Origin: Nocardia salmonicida NBRC 13393
GTDB lineage: Bacteria > Actinomycetota > Actinomycetes > Mycobacteriales > Mycobacteriaceae
DNA length: 37,373 nucleotides
Reading direction: 5' to 3'
NCBI RefSeq assembly: GCF_001613085.1
Contig: NZ_BDBR01000065.1
Location: 1 to 37,373, forward strand
Positions 15,265 through 23,449 of the stretch are shown one piece after another. A program made the position numbers and the translations under genes. The notes beneath the pieces were generated by a model. It was not told where the DNA came from. It worked only from the letters and a program-made list of their open reading frames with translations, and searched no databases. Position 1 is the stretch's first letter. Every line of letters begins with the position of its first letter.

Positions 15265-16521
15265 TCACTGCGCACCGACTGCTGCGGCACCGGGCAGGTA
15301 CCGCAACAGCACTTCCGGGTCGGCCAGTTTCACAGGATCGACTCGCCGACGGGAACGCACCAATGCCTCGATCGCGTCGGTGACACCCCAAGTGTTGACG
15401 TTCATGCCGGCCAGAACCCGTTGGTCTTGCAGCCAGAACGCGATGAATTCACCGGTGGTGACGTCACCGCGGAACACCACACAGTCGTAACCGCCGTGCG
15501 CGACATAGCCGCAATACTCCATTCCGCTGTCGTATTGATCGGAGAAGAAGTAGGGCACCCGGTCATAAGGGATGGGTTTGCCCATCATGTTCGCTGCGGC
15601 CACCGGCCCCTGGTTGAGGGCGGCCGACCAGTGCTCGAGACGCAAGTGGGCACCCAGGTGCGGGTAGAAGGTGTTGGCGAGATCGCCCGCGGCGAACACG
15701 TCAGGATCGCTGGTGGCCAGGTATTGGTTGACGACGACGCCGTCCTCGACCGTGAGCCCGGCGGCGTGGGCCAGTTCGGTGTTGGGTGTGATACCGATCC
15801 CGACCACGATGACGTCGGTGTCGAGCACGTGGCCATCAGTGAGAAGGACCCCGGTAGCGTTTCGGCCGTCACCGAGGATTTCGACTACTCCGGTATCGAG
15901 TCGTAGCTCCACGTCGTGGGCGCGGTGCAGGGCAGCGTAGATGGCGGCCACCTCCGCACCGAGCACCGACAGCAGCGGCAACTTGCTTCTGCCCACCACG
16001 GTGACCTGACATCCCGCGGCCCTAGCCGCGGCCGCGGTTTCCAAACCGATCCAGCCCGCCCCGACGATCACCACTCGCGGTCCCGCAGCGAACGCGGCCT
16101 GCAAGGACTCGCAGTCACCGACTCGGCGCAGGTAATGCACGCCGTCGAGGTCGGCGCCGGGCACGTCCAGGCGCCGAGGTGAGGAGCCGGTGGCCAGGAG
16201 CAGCTTGTCGTAGCCGATCCGTTCGCCGCCCTCGATCCTCACCTCGTGAGCTGGACGGTCGAGGGCGGTGACGCGGGTTCCGACGCGAAGGTCGACGTCG
16301 TGGTCGGTGTACCAGTTCGGCGGATGAAGGTAGATCTTGTCGCGTTCGGTCGTGCCTTGCAGGTAGGACTTCGACAACGGCGGCCGATCGTAGGGGCGGT
16401 CGAGCTCGTCTCCGAGCAGGACCACCCGGCCCTCGAAACCGTCCGTGCGCAATGCCTCGGCGGCTTTTGCCCCGGCCAGGCCCGCGCCCACGATAACGAA
16501 TGTTTGCTCTGCAGGGCTCAT
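15265..16521 (-). CDS. Ferredoxin-reductase-type FAD/NAD(P)H oxidoreductase
   Basis: The 418-residue protein starts TFVIVGAGLAGAKAAEALRT (FAD-binding GxGxxG), then LLGDELDRPYDRPPLSKSYL, LLLATGSSPRRLDVPG, the NAD(P)-binding VVIVGAGWIGLETAAAARAA, and DVFAAGDLANTF (second FAD motif). The C-terminal reductase domain includes HWSAALNQGPVAAANMMGKP, PYFFSDQYDSGMEYCGY and WGVTDAIEALV. This matches reductases that feed electrons from NAD(P)H to ferredoxins of P450 or dioxygenase systems. ATG 16521 overlaps the regulator stop as ATGA. No oxygenase lies nearby; the FdxA at 7763-8113 or the membrane protein at 17334 are possible partners. Confidence 0.9.
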   Translation of the reverse strand: MSPAEQTFVIVGAGLAGAKAAEALRTDGFEGRVVLLGDELDRPYDRPPLSKSYLQGTTERDKIYLHPPNWYTDHDVDLRVGTRVTALDRPAHEVRIEGGERIGYDKLLLATGSSPRRLDVPGADLDGVHYLRRVGDCESLQAAFAAGPRVVIVGAGWIGLETAAAARAAGCQVTVVGRSKLPLLSVLGAEVAAIYAALHRAHDVELRLDTGVVEILGDGRNATGVLLTDGHVLDTDVIVVGIGITPNTELAHAAGLTVEDGVVVNQYLATSDPDVFAAGDLANTFYPHLGAHLRLEHWSAALNQGPVAAANMMGKPIPYDRVPYFFSDQYDSGMEYCGYVAHGGYDCVVFRGDVTTGEFIAFWLQDQRVLAGMNVNTWGVTDAIEALVRSRRRVDPVKLADPEVLLRYLPGAAAVGAQ

Positions 16522-17240
16522 CTCACATCCTTGTCTACGGTGCTGTCCCGGCAGGAGGTCGCGGCGGCAGCGGCGAAGCCCGTGTGGTGGACCACCACGC
16601 AACACTGGTCTGGCTGCGGGTCCAATTCCGCGTGCGCGTCGGGCTGGGTGCTTGCGGTGATCGCGCCCTCGATCAGGCGTAAGTTCAGCCCGCACACCAG
16701 ATCCTGGTGGTCCTGGGCGAGGACATGAAAAGGGCAGTTGCGTAGGTTGACACAGCCGTCCCCGACCCGAGGTAGGTAGCCGCAGCTCCGCAACGCCGCC
16801 AGCAGGTCCCCTCCGGCGGCGGTAGTCGCGATTCTGCCTGCGTCGTGGGCGGTTTCGTGCACCGCTTCGCGTACCGCGCCACTGGTGTCGCGTTCGATCG
16901 AGGAAACCAACAACCGGGCCAGCAGCTCGTAATCTCGTGGCGGCACGCTCACCGACAATTCTTTTGTGGCCCGGGCGTAGAACTTCGCCGGACGCCCCGC
17001 ACCCGGGCCGCTGCGCCCGGGTGGACGGTGGTAGCTGACCCGCACCAGCTCAGCCTCGGCCAACTTGTCGAGGTGGTAGGCCGCCAGCGTCCGGCTGATC
17101 CCGGCAGCGGCTGCACCTTGCTCCCGCGAAACCGGGGCGTCGCTCTCGCTCACGTACTCGTAGAGCGTGCGCCGCAACGGATCGTCGAGGTTGCTCAGCG
17201 CTGCCAAAGCCGCAGGACTGGCGGACCGAGGAGTAGACAC
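16518..17240 (-). CDS. Second COG2345-type winged-helix regulator with Cys-rich sensor
   Basis: A 240-residue relative of the protein at 7068-7766. The N-terminal winged helix reads ALSNLDDPLRRTLYEYVSES, REQGAAAAGISRTLAAYHLD and RPPGRSGPGAGRPAKFYARA. The C-terminus has NCPFHVLAQDHQDLVCGLNL and PQPDQCCVVV, giving C-x13-C-x29-CC, nearly the spacing of the paralogue. An Fe-S or metal centre sensing redox or NO is inferred from the similarity to SufR-like proteins. It is coupled by ATGA overlap to the flavoprotein gene and divergent from the DoxX-like gene. Only 93 bp separate the divergent starts, with a dyad at 17291-17304 as the likely operator. Confidence 0.8.
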   Translation of the reverse strand: MSTPRSASPAALAALSNLDDPLRRTLYEYVSESDAPVSREQGAAAAGISRTLAAYHLDKLAEAELVRVSYHRPPGRSGPGAGRPAKFYARATKELSVSVPPRDYELLARLLVSSIERDTSGAVREAVHETAHDAGRIATTAAGGDLLAALRSCGYLPRVGDGCVNLRNCPFHVLAQDHQDLVCGLNLRLIEGAITASTQPDAHAELDPQPDQCCVVVHHTGFAAAAATSCRDSTVDKDVR

Positions 17241-17290
17241 ACCTCGACTCTAACACCAAAAAATATTGACAAATAGGCGTGGAGAACAGA

Positions 17291-17304
17291 TTCTAAAAAT
17301 AGAA
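17291..17304. promoter_or_regulatory. putative operator in the regulator/DoxX divergent promoter
   Basis: TTCTA, AAAA, TAGAA is a perfect short inverted repeat in a clearly A/T-rich 93-bp gap. It lies close to the ribosome site of the plus-strand gene (CAGGAGGG before ATG 17334). The sequence differs from the GTTTATACAAG operator of the ferredoxin operon, so the two paralogous regulators probably recognise different sites. Confidence 0.45.
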
Positions 17305-17333
17305 ACTATTACTCTTACAGGAGGGTTTCCGTC

Positions 17334-17819
17334 ATGAACGCTTCGACCTCGCAGGTCTCGACCCCCGCGCCCCACAGCTTCGGAGAGGCTGTGCAACGCG
17401 CACGCAACGACCCCGGATATGCGGCGTTTATGCTGCTGCGCATCGGCTTCACCGTGCTCCCGATCGTCTTCGGCATCGACAAGTTCACCAACGTGCTCAC
17501 CACCTGGGAGAACTACCTGGCACCGTGGATCGCCGACCTGTCGCCCTTCACAGCGCAACAGACGATGTGGGTAGTCGGGGTGATCGAAATCGTCGCGGGC
17601 CTGGCCGTCGCGATCAAACCGCGCTACGCCGCCTTCATCGTCGCCGCGTGGCTGGCCGGTATCGTGATCAACTTGCTGAGCTACCCAGGCTTCTACGATG
17701 TCGCATTGCGCGATTTCGGGCTCATGCTCGCCGCGCTCACCCTGGGACGGTTGGCCCTCGCCTACGACCCGGCCTGGCGTCGCCGCACCGCGCCCGCCCA
17801 TAACCTCAGCGCCGCCTGA
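17334..17819 (+). CDS. DoxX-like integral membrane protein
   Basis: The 161-residue protein has four predicted membrane helices: AFMLLRIGFTVLPIVFGIDK, TMWVVGVIEIVAGLAVAI, AAFIVAAWLAGIVINLLS and DFGLMLAALTLGRLALAY. The pattern of a first helix with LRxxxxxxPIxFGxDKF and a loop WxxYLAPWI resembles DoxX/DUF417-like quinol- or redox-associated membrane proteins. The exact family is uncertain. A strong CAGGAGGG precedes the ATG. It is divergent from the Cys-rich regulator and the flavoprotein, suggesting a small redox-controlled unit. Confidence 0.75.
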   Translation: MNASTSQVSTPAPHSFGEAVQRARNDPGYAAFMLLRIGFTVLPIVFGIDKFTNVLTTWENYLAPWIADLSPFTAQQTMWVVGVIEIVAGLAVAIKPRYAAFIVAAWLAGIVINLLSYPGFYDVALRDFGLMLAALTLGRLALAYDPAWRRRTAPAHNLSAA

Positions 17820-17958
17820 AGCTGCGAATCCTGCCATTGCAGTCAGTCCTTGCCTGTCGGTGTCGCCCGGAGCGGGGTGGGGTTCGGGTCCAACAGCCAC
17901 CCCGGCGCAGGGCGGCCGGGCGCGCAGCCGCCATACCGCTCTGGGCAGAATGGAATGT

Positions 17959-18582
17959 ATGAGTGAATTGACTCCGATTACCGCCTGGAAGGCCCTGCGC
18001 GAGGGCAACGACCGGTTCGTCGAGGGCCGCCTGCACCACCCCAATCAGGGGGCCGCGGACCGGGCCGAACTTGCGGCGGGTCAGCAGCCGTCTGCGATCG
18101 TGTTCGGCTGCGGGGATTCCCGGGTCGCCGCGGAGATTGTTTTCGATCAGGGTCTCGGGGACATGTTCGTCGTCCGCACCGCCGGACACGTCGTCGACGC
18201 CAGCGTGCTCGGGTCGATCGAGTACGGCGTGGCGGTGCTGCACACTCCGCTGATCGTGGTGCTCGGCCATGACAGTTGCGGGGCGGTGCGAGCCACGATC
18301 GATGCCCTCGACACCGGCGCGGTCCCCGGCGGTTTCATCCGCAGCGTCGTGGAATTGGTGACACCCTCGATCCTGCTCGGCCGACGTGAGGGCCTCGAGT
18401 CGGTCGACGACCTCGAAGCCCGCCATGTCGCCGAGACCGCGAAACTGCTGCTGCAACGTTCTCAGATCATCGCCGACCAAGTCACGGCCGGAAAGTGCGC
18501 CATCGCGTGCGTCACCTACACCCTTGCCGACGGCAGGGCCAAGCTGAATCAGGTTCTCGGCAACATCGGCGAACTCGAGTAG
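17959..18582 (+). CDS. Beta-class carbonic anhydrase
   Basis: The 207-residue enzyme interconverts CO2 and bicarbonate in the cytoplasm. The zinc-site residues are visible: Cys and Asp in IVFGCGDSRV and His with Cys in LGHDSCGAV. The family segments NDRFVEGRLHHPNQ, FDQGLGDMFVVRTAGHVVD and SIEYGVAVLHTPLIVVLGHD are present, and the C-terminus AIACVTYTLADGRAKL closes the fold. It resembles the actinobacterial CanB type. ATG 17959 (MSELTPITAWKAL) is preferred over ATG 17950, three codons upstream; neither has a strong ribosome site. It stands alone between the DoxX-like and DUF488 genes. Confidence 0.9.
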   Translation: MSELTPITAWKALREGNDRFVEGRLHHPNQGAADRAELAAGQQPSAIVFGCGDSRVAAEIVFDQGLGDMFVVRTAGHVVDASVLGSIEYGVAVLHTPLIVVLGHDSCGAVRATIDALDTGAVPGGFIRSVVELVTPSILLGRREGLESVDDLEARHVAETAKLLLQRSQIIADQVTAGKCAIACVTYTLADGRAKLNQVLGNIGELE

Positions 18583-18836
18583 CCGCCCCCGCGCTGGGCC
18601 GCGGTATGTGATTACGTGTTTCCAGGCATCGGTCGCCGACGGAATCTGTGCGTGAGTCCAAACCCGACAATCTTGGTTTGCGTCATAGAAGCCTGCGAGT
18701 GCCGCCGTCACCGTCGACCGATGTCGTCGACCGCACCGTCGAAACCCAGGAGCCCCGTCGCGCACGGCCTGTTTCCCGGACATGGCTCACCGCAGGCGAA
18801 TGTGTCGCACCCGAGCAGCAACAGACCCGGAGGACG

Positions 18837-19223
18837 ATGATGACAACTCGACACATTGTGCGGATCCGCAGGGTCTATGACGACCCGAGCCCGCGCGACG
18901 GTACTCGCGTGCTGGTCGACCGGCTCTGGCCCCGCGGGGTCAGCAAAGCCAGCGCCCACCTCGACGAATGGTGCAAACAGATCGCCCCGTCAACCGAACT
19001 GCGCCAGTGGTATAACCACGACCCAGAACTCTTCGACGAATTCGCCCGCCGCTACCGCGCCGAACTGAACGAGCCCGAACGCGCCGAAGCGCTCGCCCAC
19101 CTGCGCGAACTGGCCGACGAGAACGATCTCACCCTGCTCACCGGCACCAAAAACCCCGACATCAGCGAAGCAGCCGTACTCACCGAACTCCTCGCAACGG
19201 CCGGCAGGCCCCCCGAACAGTGA
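18837..19223 (+). CDS. DUF488 family protein
   Basis: The 128-residue protein shows the family pattern HIVRIRRVYDDPSPRDGTRV, LVDRLWPRGVSKASAHLDEW, then KQIAPSTELRQWYNHDPELF, DEFARRYRAELNEPE, and LTLLTGTKNPDISEAAVL at the end. DUF488 proteins are small, widespread and of unproven function. GGAGGACG stands directly before two adjacent Met codons (18837 and 18840). Upstream open sequence back to 18648 has no homology and is not included. Confidence 0.85.
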   Translation: MMTTRHIVRIRRVYDDPSPRDGTRVLVDRLWPRGVSKASAHLDEWCKQIAPSTELRQWYNHDPELFDEFARRYRAELNEPERAEALAHLRELADENDLTLLTGTKNPDISEAAVLTELLATAGRPPEQ

Positions 19224-19260
19224 GCGCACTACATCGTCGGTTCGGCAAAGGAGCGCTCTT

Positions 19261-20784
19261 GTGGTGACGTTGGACCGGTTGGCGAACGTGCTGAGCCGCT
19301 ACGGGGTCCGGCTGCGGCTGGGATCAGTGCCCCGGACCACCGAACTGCGCAGCGTGGTCATCCACCAAGCCGATGCAGAACCGGCCGAAACCGGCGATGT
19401 GCTGCTGGGAATCGGTGCCCGTTCGACAGCCGAAGTCGCGGACTGGGCAGTGCCCGCGCGGGCAGTGCTCGCGATCATCCGCAACGACGACGAGACCGGG
19501 GACGAGCCGGAGCCCGAGGGTGTCGCGGTTCTGATAGTGGACCCCGCGGTGGCCTGGAGCGAGGTGGCAGCGGTGGTCTACGGTCTGGTGCTGGAAGGCC
19601 GCGAGACCGAAGCCGGGCGCGGCCCGACCGATTTGTTCGCCGTGGCCGACACCCTGGCCGACGCCGTACAGGGGGCGGTCACGATCGAGGACCACCTCTC
19701 GCGTGTGCTGGCGTACTCCAAGCCACGACAGCATCTCGACCCCGCCCGGGTCGAGACCATCCTGAGCAGACAGATGCCCCAACCACTGCGTGACATGTTC
19801 GAAACACATGGCGCCTTCACCCATTTAGCGGTCTCGAACGAACCCCTGTTCGTACCCGCACAACCTGAACACGGCATGACTGGACGGACGATCATCGCAG
19901 TCCGCGTCGGACGCCAACTACTCGGCTCGGTATGGGTGTCCGCGCCCACACCGCTGCACGGACCGCGACGCACAGCCCTGACCTACGGTGCCCGCACCGT
20001 CGCCCTGCACCTGCTGCGCTCCCGAGCCAGCGCGGACCTGGAACGCCACGTCGAATCCGAACTGGTGATCCGACTACTCGAAGGCGCTGCGGACGCAGCG
20101 ACAGCAGCCAGCAGACTGGGGTTGGCACCATCATCGCTACGGGTGATCGCGCTCCGTGCCCGGTTGGCCGAAGATCAGCACGCCGCCCTCCTGCAGGTCT
20201 TCGAAAGGGCGACGACCGGCTTCGGCTGGTCCCGTGCCGGGCGCAGCGCCCTGGTCGGCGACACCGTCTACACCGCCCTGCCCGCAGACCGACCCGGACC
20301 GGCACGACACTGGATCAGCGAACTACAAGCAGCACTGCCCGACCAGCTGACGATCGTGGCCGGCATCAGCGGTAGCGCCCGCGCCACGGAGCTGGCATCG
20401 GCGCGCCCCGAAGCCGACGAATGCCTGGCGCTACACGAAACCCGCCCACCCGCGGCCGAATTCCCCGCCTACGACGAATCCTGGGACGAGATCCTGCTGC
20501 AACGACTACGCACCGCAGGCCTTTCCGGACGTATTCCCGCGCGGGGACCGGTACAGGAGTTGCGACGCTACGACCGCGAACACTCCACCGAATACGTCGC
20601 GACACTGCACGCCTGGCTACAAGCCCAAGGCGACCCCGTCACGGCAGCCGCACAGCTCGGCGTACACGAAAACACCATCCGCAACCGGCTACGCAAAATG
20701 GCACAGGTCACCAACCTCGGTGTAGACGACCCCCGCAAACGAATTGCGATGATCATCGAACTCGCCGCCACCGACACTGACTAG
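19261..20784 (+). CDS. PucR/CdaR-family transcriptional regulator
   Basis: A 507-residue protein beginning with GTG-GTG at 19261. The N-terminal part (TLDRLANVLSRYGVRLRLGS, VVIHQADAEPAETGDVLLGI) resembles the PucR N-terminal sensor. The middle includes a GGDEF-like region of the family (APSSLRVIALRARLAEDQHA to LTIVAGISG). The C-terminal helix-turn-helix is LHAWLQAQGDPVTAAAQLGV followed by HENTIRNRLRKMAQVTNLGV. Such proteins sense small metabolites and activate catabolic or stress genes. It starts 37 bases after the DUF488 stop, so the two may be co-transcribed. The target is unknown. Confidence 0.85.
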   Translation: MVTLDRLANVLSRYGVRLRLGSVPRTTELRSVVIHQADAEPAETGDVLLGIGARSTAEVADWAVPARAVLAIIRNDDETGDEPEPEGVAVLIVDPAVAWSEVAAVVYGLVLEGRETEAGRGPTDLFAVADTLADAVQGAVTIEDHLSRVLAYSKPRQHLDPARVETILSRQMPQPLRDMFETHGAFTHLAVSNEPLFVPAQPEHGMTGRTIIAVRVGRQLLGSVWVSAPTPLHGPRRTALTYGARTVALHLLRSRASADLERHVESELVIRLLEGAADAATAASRLGLAPSSLRVIALRARLAEDQHAALLQVFERATTGFGWSRAGRSALVGDTVYTALPADRPGPARHWISELQAALPDQLTIVAGISGSARATELASARPEADECLALHETRPPAAEFPAYDESWDEILLQRLRTAGLSGRIPARGPVQELRRYDREHSTEYVATLHAWLQAQGDPVTAAAQLGVHENTIRNRLRKMAQVTNLGVDDPRKRIAMIIELAATDTD

Positions 20785-21232
20785 CCCCCCACGCATTGTC
20801 CGATCAACACAATAGGGTGCTACCCGGTTGTGGGCTCCGAACAGCGAGTCGACACGACGTCTGCACCATCATGGGATGTGAAAGACAACGACTCATTGTG
20901 GAGGTGGATACCGATGCATCAACGGCGGGCGCGGCCACCCCTCCTGGCCCGGCCGCGCCCCACCCAGTCCCTGACGCCGTGCCCGACCTCGATCAACAAA
21001 CGTCGACACGGCACGAGGGCACCTGGCGATACCGCAAAGTCCTAGGCGACTCGAAGCGTTGGCTGACGCCGGGGCCCGACGAGTTAGCGCCGGGTTCGGG
21101 TGCCGCGGCCCGTCCCTGACGACTTCCTCCATCAGAAACGCGCAGGCCAACCATCGTCACGGCCGAACCGCGTTGCGTGAATGACCCCTCACGCAACGCA
21201 ACCCATTTTTGCGACCACATCTGGGGACCAAT
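20785..21232 (+). other. 448-base gap with a possible short ORF
   Basis: No family is recognisable. A plus-strand frame ending at 21119 has an orderly, G/C-biased end (STRHEGTWRYRKVLGDSKRW, LTPGPDELAPG) and could be a short real gene starting near 20872-20899. The promoter of the DksA-like gene should lie at the right end. Confidence 0.3.
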
Positions 21233-21637
21233 ATGACCCACACACTCACCGCCCCGAGCGGCCGACTCCATCACCACTTACCCGCCTTGCATGCCGTATT
21301 GAACCAGCTTCGCCGGTTCCGCCTACAGCAGCTGGCCGAACTCGACGCCGAGATCGACGGCACAGCGGTGGTCCCCGCCAACGCGGGCGACGCAGCCAGA
21401 CGGGAGGTGACCATCAAGCTGGCCCTGGCCGCGCGACACGCGCTGTCCGACATCGACGAAACCCTCGCCCTCCTCGCCACCGGAAAATACGGCCGCTGTC
21501 GTGGCTGTGACGCGGAAATCTCGATCCAGCTACTGCGGTCCATTCCCACGACACGGTGGTGCTTGAACTGTCGCCAGCAGCAGCTCAACCGCCAAGGGCC
21601 ACAACCCCAAGTACAGCGAGTCGCTTCGCGTGCATGA
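21233..21637 (+). CDS. DksA/TraR-type zinc-finger protein
   Basis: The 134-residue protein has a coiled-coil-like N-terminal half (HLPALHAVLNQLRRFRLQQL, AELDAEIDG, VTIKLALAARHALSDIDETL) and a C-terminal C4 zinc finger: YGRCRGCDAEISIQLLRSIP then WCLNCRQQQL. This is the DksA/TraR layout; such proteins bind RNA polymerase through its secondary channel. Actinobacterial members are often associated with stress or mobile DNA. ATG 21233 is chosen over a Met eight codons upstream. The TGA stop at 21635-21637 is the last sequence before the left end of the IS element, so the present C-terminus may have been shaped by the insertion. Confidence 0.8.
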   Translation: MTHTLTAPSGRLHHHLPALHAVLNQLRRFRLQQLAELDAEIDGTAVVPANAGDAARREVTIKLALAARHALSDIDETLALLATGKYGRCRGCDAEISIQLLRSIPTTRWCLNCRQQQLNRQGPQPQVQRVASRA

Positions 21638-21661
21638 CTTAGTACTCCAGCATCACTTCGT
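21638..21661 (+). repeat. left terminal inverted repeat of the IS701-family element
   Basis: Reads CTTAGTACTCCAGCATCACT plus TCGT and is the exact reverse complement of 22869-22892. It begins at the base after the DksA-like stop codon. Confidence 0.9.
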
Positions 21662-21769
21662 GATGTATTGCCTGTCTTCGCTGGTAGTGGGCCTGTTTAG
21701 CGCAATATTGATGTCTTCGCCGCCAGATCGACCAGCGGCGTGCCGAGGTCAGGCTCGGAAGCGGGGTAA

Positions 21770-22842
21770 TCACGTGTGCCAAGAGATGCTTGATTTCACC
21801 GAGCGTGAGTGGAATGAGGCCGCTGTTAATACTTTTGGGGATACAGCGGCCGTCACCGCGAGGTAGGTATGGGCGAGCATCGCGAGGGTGGTGTGCCGAT
21901 ACCAACCCTCATAGCGGCGGACCTGGTATTGATCGAGCCCGACCTCGGTCTTCGCGGTCTGGAAACAGTCCTCGACCGCCCATCGGGCACCCACTGGGGC
22001 GCCGCACAGGTAGTACGCGACTTCGCGTTCACCCTTCGTGTTGCGGGTCAGCGACCGACGGGCCATCAGCCAGCGTCGCCACCCGGCGCCGGCGTCACTG
22101 ACAGTCGGCAGTGTCGCCACGGCCCAGTCGAACAGTCGCGGGCCCTTCGCGCCTTCGCCGCAGCTCAGCCGCTTCCATGCCTCCGGTGGCGCGTCCGCGA
22201 CGACCTGGTCGGCACGCCAGCTACCCGATACCGACACGATCGGCGCGCTGGTGGGTACGGCCACCACATACCCCGATCCGCCGCCAGCGTCGGAACTTCG
22301 AATCACCGCCATAGGCTTCGTCGGCACTCACCCAGCGTGCTGACACTCCAGCATCGAGCGCTCGCGCCAGCATCCTTTGTGCCAAAACCTGTTTCGTGGC
22401 GAATTTGACTTCGTCGGGCACCCCGGCCTCTCCGCACCGGTCCCTATCGGCGGTCCAGGACTTCGGCAGATACAACTCCCGATCGATCGGCGTGCGACCC
22501 TTCACCGTCGTGTATGCACAGAACACACCGAGCTGACAATTCTCCACCCGACCGGCCGTTCCAGAGTATTGCCGTTGTACCCCAACGGATTTCACTCTCT
22601 TCTTCAGGAATCCCGTCTCATCGACCACCAGCACACCATCCGCATCACCGAAGTGCTCGACGGCATAAGCACGCGCGTCGTCACGGACTCCGTCGACGTC
22701 CCACGCGGCCTTGTTCAGCAGCCGCTGCATCCCGTTCGGCGTCGGATCACCCGCGGCTTCGGCCGATGAAACCGCTGCGCGACCGCCCGAACAACCCCTC
22801 AAGCCCAGCCGTCCACGCAGCCAGATCCTCATCAACCAGCAC
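21770..22842 (-). pseudogene. IS701-family transposase, disrupted
   Basis: The reading starts in one frame near GTG 22842 (VDEDLAAWTAGLEGLFGRSR), then jumps frame with an apparent loss of roughly 30 residues, to AEAAGDPTPNGMQRLLNKAA, WDVDGVRDDARAYAVEHFGD, VLVVDETGFLKKR (first catalytic Asp), VQRQYSGTAGRVENCQLGVF and WVSADEAYGGDSKFRRW. A second shift near 22270-22300 leads to GYVVAVPTSAPIVSVSGSWR and the end YYLCGAPVGARWAVEDCFQT, AKTEVGLDQYQVRRYEGWYR (with the catalytic Glu). The family's DDE residues are present but not in one frame. Programmed frameshifting is unlikely given the N-terminal deletion. Confidence 0.85.
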
Positions 22843-22868
22843 GAAACCCTATGCTACTCAACAACATA

Positions 22869-22892
22869 ACGAAGTGATGCTGGAGTACTAAG
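22869..22892 (-). repeat. right terminal inverted repeat of the IS701-family element
   Basis: Exact reverse complement of 21638-21661, ending GGAGTACTAAG. The transposase would start just inside this end. Confidence 0.9.
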
Positions 22893-22990
22893 CGCGAGAT
22901 CCGGGGTTCGAGCACTGATCTCGCGGCCCAGCGGTCTAGGGCTGTGAGACTGCGACCATAAACAATTCTGAGCTTGCTGCGAACATTTAC

Positions 22991-23020
22991 GAAAGGCCCC
23001 GCCGATCGGCGGGGCCTTTC
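22991..23020 (-). terminator. strong GC-rich intrinsic terminator
   Basis: GAAAGGCCCCGCC, GATC, GGCGGGGCCTTTC form a perfect 13-bp stem with a tetraloop, the best hairpin in the window. Both sides end in A3/T3. It lies downstream of the tRNA remnant and of the ABC operon on the minus strand, so it probably ends a minus-strand transcript. Confidence 0.8.
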
Positions 23021-23040
23021 GGACCGGACAGTTAGGCCTG

Positions 23041-23117
23041 AGGTCAGAGCGACGCTCTACCGGCTGAGCTACACCCCCATGTGTTGAGGTGACGGAACTC
23101 GAACCCGCGACCTTCGC
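23041..23117 (-). other. tRNA remnant with its two halves in reversed order
   Basis: On the minus strand the 3' half comes first (variable loop AGGTC, T-arm GCGGGTTCGAGTTCCGT, acceptor strand CACCTCA, at about 23117-23085), then six bases, then a 5' half (GGGGGTGTAGCTCAGCCGGT, AGAGCGTCGCTCTGACC, at 23078-23041) with acceptor, D-arm and start of the anticodon arm. Taken together, the anticodon-stem strands TCGC and GCGA pair, and the acceptor strands pair at five of seven positions plus one G-T. A normal tRNA order is absent. It is either two truncated tandem copies, an integration-site relic, or a permuted gene. Anticodon identity cannot be assigned safely (GAC would fit the 5' half). Confidence 0.6.
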
Positions 23118-23449
23118 AGTTGCCCCGAACGGTGCACCCGGACATCGACAAACGAGATCGCAGGCCGCTCACACCGGCACGGTCGACGCTGCGGGCTTCC
23201 TGCGCCGCTTTGACTACCGTGCACAACAGCCAGGCTGACTCCGACGCCACGGGAGAGGTTGGGCCGAACCGATCAGCTTCCCGCACGGCGAGCATGTCGC
23301 CAGGCCTCCTCCTCCCGAACGGAGTTCAGACCACGGCACTCCCGCCGTCGAGCATCGCAGAAGATGCTGTCTGCGCTCTGTTCCCGCCGTCGAAGCGACT
23401 ATGTCGCCGATCATGCTTCGGCGTGGTCGACAGGTACCGAGTTGAGCTA
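23118..23449 (-). other. 332-base stretch with one dubious short ORF
   Basis: A minus-strand frame (23295 down to 23044) begins at ATG with a strong GGAGGAGG about ten bases ahead and reads MLAVREADRFGPTSPVASES, but it runs into the tRNA remnant, where its translation (GCSSAGRAS) is simply tRNA sequence. It could be the decayed end of a gene next to an integration site. No other feature is seen. Confidence 0.3.

Larger units (their letters stand above)
21638..22892 (-). mobile_element. Defective IS701-family insertion sequence (about 1.25 kb)
   Basis: The ends carry perfect 24-bp inverted repeats starting CTTAGTACTCCAGCATCACT. Between them is one transposase gene on the minus strand, broken by an N-terminal deletion and a later frameshift. 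No matching target duplication is seen: the four bases left are ATGA and right CGCG. The loss of flanking match suggests deletion or recombination after insertion. A second, shorter relative lies at 36071-36542 and shares the CTTAGTACT end. Confidence 0.85.

Noticed and set aside
21634..22896. Target-site duplication for the IS701 element
   Set aside because: Flanking bases (ATGA left, CGCG right) do not match at any alignment of one or two bases.
23041..23117. Two-piece (permuted) tmRNA
   Set aside because: The 5' half has a normal D-arm (GTAGCTCAG..GAGC) and there is no mRNA-like tag region.
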